A DNA stretch of 64,000 nucleotides from Nematostella vectensis (Eukaryota > Cnidaria > Anthozoa > Actiniaria > Edwardsiidae), in assembly GCF_932526225.1 (NCBI RefSeq), contig NC_064044.1, positions 16,307,453 to 16,371,452 on the forward strand, read 5' to 3'. Under the pieces are notes generated by a model that saw only the letters and a list, made by a program, of their open reading frames with translations, did no database searches and had not been told where the DNA came from. The translations under genes and the position numbers were made by a program. Positions 43,501 to 50,565 of the stretch are shown here, one piece after another; the first letter of the stretch is position 1, and each line of letters begins with the position of its first letter.

Positions 43501-46500
43501 TGATAACAATATTCATACCATGATCATACAATTCCGTACCGTACTGTACCATACCATTCCATTCCATCTATTCATCACAGTGGCTTACAAAAAACACTCT
43601 TGTGGTTCTCAATAAAAAATCCCATTGTTCAGAGAGTGCATAGCAAGACTACTGTACTAGCTTATGTATTTAGAGAAGCTAGGTTACCTCACTCACCTGT
43701 TCCCTAGCTAATTTTTTTGCTACTTTTTTCTGTACTTTTGCATCATCAGCTTGTAAAGTTGGTGCAACTTGGACTTGTCTGTGACCTAAAATTAAACCTT
43801 CCATTACCATCATGTGATACAACCCTAACAACTATGTGATACAACCCTAACCAGTATGTGATACAACCCTAACCATCATGTGATGCATCCCTTGGTATCA
43901 TCTTTTAAATGCTTGTTATCTGTTATTTATTTCTTTTAATTGCTTAGTTGCCTGTGGCGGGGCTACCTTCTCATATAATCACAAGATTTTGGTCCCCTTC
44001 ACATTAGTTTCCAGCATTTGGCTTTTCACACCGAATCACACCCACACTGGCAAAAAGGTGCCAGAGGTTAATAGATATGAATTCTGAACAGCTGTCTACA
44101 GACCCTTTGGCCAGAGGTTAACAGATATGAATTCTAAACAGCCGTCTACAGACCCTTTGGCCAGAGGTTAACAGATATGAATTCTAAACAGCCGTCTACA
44201 GACCCTCTGGCAGTTTTCCTTTCCCTCCAACTTCTTGTTTAGCAGCCTTGGCAGCACGCTGTGCTTCCTATAATCAGCACAATTTGCATATTTAAAAAAT
44301 TAACCAGCAATAACATGTTCTGATATACTTTGTCAGTGACAGTTTTGTGGAAGTGGAAGGAAGCTCACTTCTCTTTCGACTGTTCAAGGAAGTTAATTTT
44401 ATTTTATTCAGTAATGAAACACAAAACTTTGTCGTCCAATTTTGAATTAAAACAAAAACAAAGGTTTGTCTGACTAAAACTCTAAAGTGATACAGTAAGT
44501 AACATAAATCATTAAATACTTCCTGTCCTGTCTGTATATGTCAAACTTGCATACATGTATTTACAAGCTGTATAATAACTAGGTGGTACAACTGGAAAAT
44601 TACAGACAAGCTGTAGACTAACTAGGTAGTATAACTAGAAAAACAACAGACAAGCTGTAAAATAACTAGGTGGTATGACTAAAAAAACAACAGACAAGCT
44701 GTAAAGTAACTAGGTTGTATAACTAGAAAAACAACCGACAAGCTGTAGATTAACTAGGTGGTATGACTAGAAAAACAACAGACAAGCTGTAGAATAACTA
44801 CTGTAGCTGGTAGAAATAGAAACCTACAGAAAAGCAGTAGAATAAAACTAGGTGGTATGACTAGAAAGAGAAAAGACAAGCTTTAGAATAACTAGGTGGT
44901 CTCCATAGACATCGTGGAATCAGGAAAATCAACATTATAAATACATTTGCCTCTGTAAAAACTGAGTAGTTTTGCTACATCCAAAACATGCAATTTAAAC
45001 CTTGTGTTGATTTATACCCTTTTATTAATGCCTTTCCAAGTTTTCTATTCAAATTTAAAGGGAATGAAAAAGCCAGCAACAAAGCTCTGGGTCACATGTG
45101 ATTAAGATGAAGTACATAGGCCTATACCATTTTAATATTTTATTTATTAACTAACATAATAATCATATGGTACTATTGATAAAATGTGAAATCACTTATT
45201 TTTAAGTGTGCTCACATTATTATTTTTATGTGGTACTTTACTAGAAACTGTTGCAATAATTACCTGCTTTGCTCTTCTTTCTGCTTTCAGCTCTGATTTA
45301 CTTTTCTCAGGTTTCTCCTTGGAAGGCAAACCACCTGCATCACCCTGACTGATGGGTGGACCTGCTACAACTTTTTTTGAAGCACCCTCTAGATGCACCT
45401 CGGCTCCATCTTTCTTACCAGGTGCTTTTCCAGAGGTATCTTCTAGTTGTTTCTGCTTTTGCTGGTTTTTCTTTTTCTGCTTCCCACTTTTAGTTTGCCC
45501 TGACTGGAAGAAGCAGATTTCCATGAATGAGAAAATGGAATGATCAAGAATGATTCCACACCACGAAAGGATGAGCAGAATAATTGTTGAATAAAATTCA
45601 TCTAGGAGAGCAGGTGATGGTTGCACCTTGGATTTTACTTTTGGAGAGTCATTAATAAAACAGGGGCTTGGATTTTTTCAGGGCGCGTTAAAAGAACAAA
45701 GAACATATACAACCACCCCTCCCCTGCTATCTTCTCCAATCCACCACTTCTACTGTCACCATCCTCCCTGCATTCCGAACCATCCTCCCTGCATTCCTAA
45801 CCATCCTCAAAATATTCTTAAATCTATTGTTTAAATGTTATCAAGTCTTGAATTACAAGGAAATAGATAAATATTATCACAGTTTTATACACCTCATCTT
45901 AAAAAAATTATAATGGCAAGTGAAGTAAGACTGGAACCCCATCAAGTGTGTACAACTCTTGATGTCAGACAATCATAAAAAGTCCCCACGACATGACATC
46001 TGCTAGACAATGGCTTCATGAATTAAATTATAAATACAGCTATAAAAAGCTTTTATATTTTCTTGTCAGGGTCAGTATCCAGACGTTTCATCTCTGGTCT
46101 CTCTATTGGTGTCTTACGACTAGTGCACACTAGTGACATAACGACATATGTAATTATGCTGATGTTGTTATGTTGGCTTGTATCAAAACGTCAAACCATT
46201 CACACTTGAACATATGAACATAAGGAAGCATTATGTCGTTATGCCACTAGTGTGCACTAGACATTAGAGGTCTTCAAGCAGTCAGAAACTAATAGAAAAT
46301 ATGCACTTAAAATATGCAATTAAATATGAGTTTGCCTAAAAGGGTGACAGGAAACACCCCATTACCCCCTCTGTGGTCTGCCCCTGGGTCCCCCCTTAAG
46401 TATATAGCAATACTTACTGGCTTGCTCTCTTGTCTCTTGGGGCTTTCAGGACTCATTGATTCCAAAGACCTTGATCTTCGATCTGAAAACACAAATAAGA

Positions 46501-47071
46501 CATTATGGGCCTATTCGCACTAGGCAAAAAATTTTGTCAACACTAGCAGGAAACCTGTGGGTATGCGTTTGTTTAACCAGGACAGTTTTTTTCGCAGCCG
46601 AATAATCTTCAAAGGTGCCGTTGGCCTGCTCTGGAGGCCGCCAGAACTGCTAATGTTTTTGATATTCATAGAGTGGACTTAAGACTAGTAAGGCGATAAG
46701 TTGTGTAAAAATATTCCAAGGCAGCATTGTGATCAAACGTTAACAAACTCTGCAACTCGGCTTTTTCGCGTGAGAAAACCGAGTCTAATTTTGATTGACA
46801 TTTGTGTCGCGTTCGACTTTTTGTTTGACCTCTTAGTGCGAATGCGATTTACAAGCCATTCGATCGGCCAGGACAAAATTTGGCTGGCTGTTTGTCCCTG
46901 CCAGACAAACTTTGCCCTCCTAGTGCGATTAGGCCCTATAATTGCTACTTGTTAGGGTCAAGTAAGTATTGTGATATATATCCATTTACCATGACCCACC
47001 GACGTGACAATCTCGGCTTTCTGGTTTCCATTTGTTTCAAACGTAAGTTTGTCATTCTCTGTGGCCGCCAT
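28350..47071 (-). CDS. EIF2B4: translation initiation factor eIF2B subunit delta (14 exons)
   Basis: Fourteen GT-AG exons join to 1,629 nt, 542 residues plus stop, close to the length of the animal protein. Exons in order: 46990-47071, 46418-46482, 45264-45503, 44204-44267, 43697-43785, 43408-43499, 38203-38320, 36197-36273, 35903-36005, 32683-32813, 32223-32314, 31160-31245, 30472-30652, 28350-28558. The Lys-rich N-terminus ([12 protein letters not shown]) and the eIF2B alpha/beta/delta fold ([88 protein letters not shown]) identify it. The protein belongs to the regulatory part of the cytosolic GDP/GTP exchange factor for eIF2 and takes part in the response to eIF2 phosphorylation. No stop or frameshift was found. 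The introns are unusually repeat-rich. Confidence 0.95.
28790..30150. repeat. 18-bp minisatellite, about 75 copies, EIF2B4 intron 13
   Basis: The unit CCACTAGAACCACATAGA alternates with CCACAAGAACCACATAGA. Because the period is divisible by three, long - strand frames (28715-29026, 29027-30139) read Val-Val-Tyr-Val-Val-Leu repeats; they are not genes. A segment with AGACAGCTAGAATAATATAG recurs twice about 200 bp apart, which shows higher-order duplication. Confidence 0.97.
30472..30652 (-). CDS. EIF2B4: EIF2B4 exon 13
   Basis: Residues 414-473. [33 protein letters not shown] and [11 protein letters not shown] form the best conserved core of the regulatory-subunit fold. Acceptor CCCTCCCAG, donor G/GTAAGT. 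Confidence 0.96.
31160..31245 (-). CDS. EIF2B4: EIF2B4 exon 12
   Basis: Residues 385-413, [20 protein letters not shown] and ending KE. Acceptor CATTGTCAG, donor GAG/GTGAGG. The donor side is followed by a G-rich intron start. Confidence 0.93.
31330..31470. repeat. GAT-rich trinucleotide-like repeat
   Basis: Imperfect GATGATGATAATGATGATGG-type repeats in EIF2B4 intron 11. Confidence 0.85.
31860..32070. repeat. TATGG pentamer array flanked by ATATA repeats
   Basis: About 30 copies of TATGG between ATATGATATGATATG and ATAATATAATATT in EIF2B4 intron 11. The - strand open frame across it is a repeat artefact. Confidence 0.97.
32223..32314 (-). CDS. EIF2B4: EIF2B4 exon 11
   Basis: Residues 354-384, ending [14 protein letters not shown]. 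The acceptor TTCTCTAG at 32315 was preferred over GATAG at 32301 because only it keeps the phase with exon 10 and restores the expected SSL segment. Confidence 0.92.
32683..32813 (-). CDS. EIF2B4: EIF2B4 exon 10
   Basis: Residues 311-353, [20 protein letters not shown] to [12 protein letters not shown]. Acceptor TTCTTCCACCAG, donor TG/GTAAGT. Confidence 0.95.
33055..35860. repeat. 33-bp minisatellite, about 84 copies, EIF2B4 intron 9
   Basis: The unit contains CCTCTCAATAATACCCCCAA then AGGCCCATACATA, with variants GGCCTATACATA, GGTCCATACATA and ACACCCAAAGG recurring in blocks. The - strand frames of 547 and 266 codons (33282-34925, 34929-35729) read an 11-residue repeat ([11 protein letters not shown]) imposed by the period. 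No other evidence of a gene. Confidence 0.97.
35903..36005 (-). CDS. EIF2B4: EIF2B4 exon 9
   Basis: Residues 276-310 with [18 protein letters not shown]. Acceptor CTTATTGGTAG, donor CAG/GTAACT. It lies about 40 bp outside the 33-bp array. Confidence 0.95.
36197..36273 (-). CDS. EIF2B4: EIF2B4 exon 8
   Basis: Residues 251-275, [20 protein letters not shown] and KPNI. Acceptor TTTATTAATAG, donor AG/GTAAAA. Confidence 0.94.
36274..38202 (-). other. EIF2B4 intron 7
   Basis: About 1.9 kb, AT-rich, with a MITE-like inverted-repeat element at 37,517-38,118 and an inverted partner of its end at about 37,465-37,490. No gene seen. Confidence 0.7.
37517..38118. mobile_element. MITE-like element with inverted ends
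   Basis: The left end CTGACAGAAAATAATGCAAC is mirrored at the right by GTTGCATTACTTTCTGTCAG. About 600 bp lie between with no coding capacity. An additional inverted copy of the end (GGTTGCATTATTTTCTGTCA) lies just outside at about 37,469, giving a long palindrome with it. No clear target duplication found. Confidence 0.65.
38203..38320 (-). CDS. EIF2B4: EIF2B4 exon 7
   Basis: Residues 211-250: [15 protein letters not shown] and [15 protein letters not shown]. Acceptor TTTTTTATAG, donor AAG/GTATGA. Confidence 0.95.
38321..39740 (-). other. EIF2B4 intron 6, left part
   Basis: AT-rich with several 60-100-codon frames on both strands but no recognised domain. It ends where a Ginger1-type transposon begins. 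Confidence 0.6.
39750..39850. repeat. left terminal inverted repeat region of Ginger1 element
   Basis: Tandem inverted words CCAACCAGTTGGAAATT, CAACTAGTTAGAAATT and CAACCAGTTGGAAATT, matched in inverse at 42,472-42,585. The multiple short sub-repeats could bind the transposase. Confidence 0.75.
39895..40015. repeat. duplicated segment with GGTTAGGGTTAGGG
   Basis: Two copies of a roughly 65-bp unit, each with GGTTAGGGTTAGGG and ATGGTTGGGTAAGACTTTGT, within the Ginger1 element. Only two telomere-like repeats per copy, so this is not a telomere. Confidence 0.8.
40043..41330 (-). pseudogene. Ginger1/KRBA2-like integrase-type transposase
   Basis: An N-terminal H2C2 zinc-binding segment ([12 protein letters not shown] ... 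CYVQMC) is followed by an rve integrase core with the DDE residues in [17 protein letters not shown] and [12 protein letters not shown], then a Lys-rich region and a C-terminal [10 protein letters not shown]-type segment. Two frameshifts (about 40,975 and 40,230) divide it into three frames. It resembles host-domesticated integrases of the KRBA2/SCAND3 group, but its place inside intact transposon ends shows it is a transposon gene. Confidence 0.85.
42168..42241 (+). repeat. tRNA-like sequence (probably SINE or tRNA pseudogene)
   Basis: An A-box-like TGGTCAAGTGGTAAGG and a B-box GGTTCGAATC are spaced as in a tRNA. The acceptor ends pair only partly (GCCTTA with TAAGGT) and the T stem has mismatches. 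It sits inside the Ginger1 element. I do not call it a functional tRNA. Confidence 0.5.
42340..42450. repeat. dispersed repeat, copy 1
   Basis: Shares in inverse orientation the words TCATTAATAAAACAGGGGCT, TGGATTTT and AAAGAACAAA with 45,640-45,740. Copy 1 lies inside the Ginger1 element. Confidence 0.6.
42591..43407 (-). other. EIF2B4 intron 6, right part
   Basis: Contains two diverged copies of GGCGCGTAAATTACA...GTAATTT...GATGATAAGC (about 42,950 and 43,200) and a 30-bp palindrome. No gene. Confidence 0.65.
43311..43340. repeat. perfect 30-bp palindrome
   Basis: TTTACACCCGAAATA is directly followed by its reverse complement TATTTCGGGTGTAAA, embedded in AATATATT repeats in EIF2B4 intron 6. 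Confidence 0.9.
43408..43499 (-). CDS. EIF2B4: EIF2B4 exon 6
   Basis: Residues 181-210: [20 protein letters not shown] then VSLTQEI. Acceptor TTATCAG, donor AG/GTAATG. Confidence 0.94.
43697..43785 (-). CDS. EIF2B4: EIF2B4 exon 5
   Basis: Residues 151-180: [20 protein letters not shown] and AKKLAREQ. Acceptor AATTTTAG, donor CAG/GTGAGT. Confidence 0.92.
44061..44215. repeat. 50-bp tandem repeat at the EIF2B4 exon 4 donor
   Basis: CCAGAGGTTAACAGATATGA starts at 44061, 44111 and 44161, each unit ending AGACCCTTTGG or AGACCCTCTGG. The donor of exon 4 (44,203) lies in the last unit edge, so the array copies the region just inside the intron. Confidence 0.85.
44204..44267 (-). CDS. EIF2B4: EIF2B4 exon 4
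   Basis: Residues 130-150: [20 protein letters not shown] and E. Acceptor GATTATAG. The donor GG/GTCTGT is weak, but it is the only GT keeping phase with exon 5. Confidence 0.85.
44540..44910. repeat. about 45-bp degenerate tandem repeat
   Basis: Seven or so units of ACAAGCTGTAGAATAACTAG then GTGGTATGACTAGAAAAACA in EIF2B4 intron 3. Confidence 0.85.
45264..45503 (-). CDS. EIF2B4: EIF2B4 exon 3
   Basis: Residues 50-129, exactly 80 codons: the Lys/Gln/Ser-rich N-terminal extension ([13 protein letters not shown]) ending [14 protein letters not shown], the segment best conserved in the N-terminal part of the delta subunit. Confidence 0.94.
45640..45740. repeat. dispersed repeat, copy 2
   Basis: TCATTAATAAAACAGGGGCT, TGGATTTTTTCAGG and AAAAGAACAAAG, matching 42,340-42,450 in the opposite orientation. 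Confidence 0.6.
46119..46260. mobile_element. short MITE with 28-bp inverted ends
   Basis: CTAGTGCACACTAGTGACAT then AACGACAT at the left is mirrored by ATGTCGTTATGCCACTAGTG then TGCACTAG at the right, with about 85 bp between and no coding capacity. In EIF2B4 intron 2. Confidence 0.85.
46418..46482 (-). CDS. EIF2B4: EIF2B4 exon 2
   Basis: Residues 28-49: [20 protein letters not shown], a Ser/Arg-rich low-complexity stretch. Acceptor TGTTTTCAG, donor CCA/GTAAGT. Confidence 0.88.
46990..47071 (-). CDS. EIF2B4: EIF2B4 exon 1 (start)
   Basis: ATG at 47069-47071 within a CCAATATGGCGGCC-type context (AATATGGCGG), residues 1-27, [13 protein letters not shown]. Donor G/GTAAAT keeps phase with exon 2. 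The ATGGCGG around the start is frequent for animal housekeeping genes. Confidence 0.88.
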
Positions 47072-47329
47072 ATTAAAAGGTAGGTCAGCGGTGGTAATCG
47101 CGGGCTTAAAATCTTTCGAACCCACAGGTAGCCCAGACAATGGTTGCTTGTTCGTAGCTCGAGATTAGCGATAGCCTCCTCCACAGGCATCTCGAGTGTT
47201 TTTTGTTTGTTTACTTTTTCGGTATTTTTATAAATTGGGGTTCCTGTGGCGAGTTGAACCGGAACCGGAAGAGGGGAGGGGGACAAAAGAAATCAATCTC
47301 GTCTCCAGTCCCCATTGCCCTGTAGAAGT

Positions 47330-47550
47330 ACAAGAGTTTGGGAGTACAGTGGTATAGGGAGTACAGTAGTATGGGAGAAAAGGAGTATGTGAGTACAGGA
47401 TGTTACAATATTTTTTCCATACTCGTCTACTCCCATACTCCTGTACTCCCATACTCCTGTACTCCAATACTCCCTACACTCCTGTACTTCCATACTCCAA
47501 CATTCCTGTGCTCCCATACCCCTCTTACTCCTGTACTCCTAAAGTCCTAT
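47330..47550. repeat. inverted minisatellite (hairpin-forming)
   Basis: GGGAGTACAGTGGTATAGGG-type repeats on the left (47,340-47,400) face TACTCCTGTACTCCCATACT-type repeats (47,420-47,545), forming a large imperfect hairpin immediately upstream of EIF2B4. Confidence 0.85.
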
Positions 47551-47566
47551 CACAGGTAGCCCAGGC

Positions 47567-47818
47567 TCACGGCGAGTGTAGTTTCAGTAGGTTTATTACA
47601 GAGTTTGTATGAGCGAAAAATTCGTTGAAATAAATACTCTGATTTGAAAATAAAACAGTAGTTTGACGTTGCTGCTGCTCAATCCCGCCATTATTTGCCA
47701 TTCTAAGCTGTTTTAGCCGCTGCAAATGTTTCCCGTCGCCTTCTGTATATAAAATAGACAAGGTTGTAAATACTCCGACAACCGCCAAATTCCAAAGTGA
47801 TTTTAAACGTCTATTCAT
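47567..47818 (-). CDS. possible small membrane protein
   Basis: An 83-codon frame starting MNRRLKSLWNL with one hydrophobic segment (NLAVVGVFTTLSILY) after a basic N-terminus, followed by a charged helix (GDGKHLQRLKQLRM). It looks like a small single-pass membrane or mitochondrial protein. The in-frame upstream Met at 47914 is an alternative start. It lies about 500 bp upstream of EIF2B4 on the same strand. The family is not recognised; it could be a chance frame. Confidence 0.35.
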   Translation of the reverse strand: MNRRLKSLWNLAVVGVFTTLSILYTEGDGKHLQRLKQLRMANNGGIEQQQRQTTVLFSNQSIYFNEFFAHTNSVINLLKLHSP

Positions 47819-48600
47819 CCCCGTTTTGCCGTTTGAGCGGCGAGAATCTTTCTTTTGAATTTGAAAATATTCGTGATAGCGACGCTCGATGGGCCGTTCG
47901 TGGATACACACCATGCCAAATTCTACCAGCCGGGGGTAGTGTGCTTCGCATCAGACACGCTTCTTTGCCCGAAAATTTATCCCAAAAACTCTCCCGGTAA
48001 CCTAACAGACCCGGTAATTACCGGTAATTTTGAGAAATGCCCCCAGAAAAGTTTTCGAAATCCCTGGCGAGGAATAGTGTTTAACAAACCAAAGCTTTTG
48101 CGTAGCCTGCCGATACGGGTTCCCAACAAGTAAATAATAAATTTCAAAGTTTATGTATAGATTATGGCTAAATAGTTATTGAAATCCTAGTTTTGTCGAT
48201 GTCTGTAGACAACTTGCACCCCAAACATTGCTGTGGCATCGGCATTTTTCGTAAGAAAGACAAAGAACAAGTAAATAGTCTCATTTTGTAGAAAAACTTC
48301 TCAAAAGAGCACTGCATGTCAGTGCAGCTTGTCAGTAAACCCCTCATACTCCCAGGGGCGTACGCAGGATTTTAACAAGTTGCAGTCAAAGCATTCATAA
48401 GCTGAATAAGGGCGTGGCCCCTTATCCCGCATCCCCGTGAAGATTTCATAGCTCCTGCTTTTGGGTTTAAAATTGGCGTCAATGCGTTAGACTTTTGAGA
48501 AAATTACACGATCCTCTGTCATCCTCGATCTGAAATAGGACTTCATTTGTCGCGTGGCACTGAACGACATAACAATATGTTTGGAAATCATCTGTAGACT
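47819..48600. other. no gene recognised
   Basis: Mixed sequence with short frames on both strands; nothing supported. Confidence 0.5.
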
Positions 48601-49210
48601 ACCATGCTTATCAAGGGGGATGGAACGATATGTCAACTGGGAATGGCGTCATCGATGACGTCACTAAAAACGGCAATACTTGTATATCATAGAAACATCA
48701 TAAGGCGGTCTAACTTGGCAGATGTCATGTAGGTGTCAAGGGGGGTGCAACTATTTGTCAGCTCGGCATGACGTCATCTACGACGTCACTAAAAACGACA
48801 ATACTCATATATCATCATAGAAACATCATAAGGCGGTCTAACTTAGCAGATGTCATGTAGGTGTCAAGGGGGGTGCAACTATTTGTCAGCTCGGCATGAC
48901 GTCATCTACGACGTCACTAAAAGCGGCAATACTTATATCTCATCATAGAAACATCATAAGAAGGTCTAACTTGGCAAATGTCACGTAGGTGTCAAAGGGG
49001 GGGGGGGGGTGTCCAACATGCATATCAGTCAATCTTGTTTTAATAACTTTCGTTTTTTCTAGCTCGCTCGGTCATTTCTTTATTAGGTATTACATACCAT
49101 ATTTAGGAGTCTGCTTCAATAATTTTTTCTCTCAGCCATTGGTTGATATTCAACTTAGCATGACGTCACTGAAAATGGCAGTACTCATCATAGAAACATA
49201 TTTAGGCTAA
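48600..49210. repeat. about 123-bp tandem repeat of the TGACGTCA family
   Basis: Three to four tandem units contain GGCATGACGTCATCTACGAC, GTCACTAAAAACG, ATCATAGAAACATCATAAGG and CTTGGCAGATGTCATGTAGG. The same family occurs once at about 7955-8770 on the opposite strand. Confidence 0.88.
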
Positions 49211-50565
49211 GTAAAGCCTTGAAATTTTATTCAACAGGAATAAAATTTAAACAGCAACAGTAAATAGTCAAGCTGCAATTAAATCTCTTGCGTGACAATC
49301 ATAACAATCCCCTTGAAAACTGGAACAGGATCGTCTTATTGCGATATTATAACCAGGTCATCTTCTTTTACGCCATACTATGCGTAGGATTATAAAGTTT
49401 TCGGATGCTTACTGTCCGTTCGACCATGCCAGAACTTGGGATGTATATCAGAGGAAGCTTTTGAAAGAATCCCTTTGAAATAGCCCTAAAACGACTGTTA
49501 TGTAGACAGTACACTACTTGACAGATATGGTTCGGCCATTCGTGTCAATGACGAGTTGTAATATAAAGATTTAGACACTGCCTAAAAGCGGAGCCAGCAT
49601 TGAACACCTTTTGTGTTGACTGATCGAGGTATTTTTGGGGGATCTAGGATCCTGCTCTTTACTGAGATTTATTTATTTTACCAACCAAATGGATCCAGGC
49701 CTTATTCAATAATTTAAATTATGCAGTACATCAAAGCTAACAAACACAATTCCTGGTGTGAATATATGTATGTATATGTCCCATCATAGAAGTTCAATTA
49801 TGAATATTTTTTTAAAATCAAAACAATACTCTGACAAGCTTTGCCCCAACAGCATTCCAAAGATTCAAAATAATATATTAAGATTAGTTAGATGCCATAC
49901 TGTAATTATTATGTATTGATTTAGTGGCGATTCTCTCCTTCATTGGACCATATATTCAGAAAAATGTCTGGAAATTAAAATACAAAAATATATCTCCTTT
50001 CATGCATTACATATTGGTGCACCCCCCTCTACCATATAGTGGCCTTGTTGTTGGTGGCCTACTCCAAAATGAATGCAATAAAGAAAAAACAGATTGATTT
50101 GGCATTTCTTGACATTTCCCCATTCCCATTATCTTAACCCTTTCACCACCACAGGCCTCTAAAGAGGCCATGTCTATGCTATCCAAGCTACGTGAACAGA
50201 ATTCTATAATTACTGGATACCTGTGGTAGCCCAGTCATAAAATGCAACTGGTTTTTTTTCTGTCGTCTCGCCATTTGCACAATGCAATTCCCAAGAACCC
50301 TTGCGCCACAGGCGATACTTCGTATTTTAGTGTATTGATTGCGACCTTACGGAAGCCTTTTTCTTACACGAAGTATCTAGCCTACTGTCCTACGTCAGCG
50401 CAACGCTTAGTAACCAAAATTCTTTGCATAATTTAAAACTGTGTCATGGCCGCCATCTTGAATTTGAGATTCCAGCTCTCAGATCCATGTTATTTTCGCA
50501 GTCCCGATTCGCGATTTAATAACTGCATATTTAACCATAGCCTCAATTTCTACCAAGTTATTTTG
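49211..50565. other. no gene recognised
   Basis: AT-rich sequence without a supported coding region. Confidence 0.5.
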
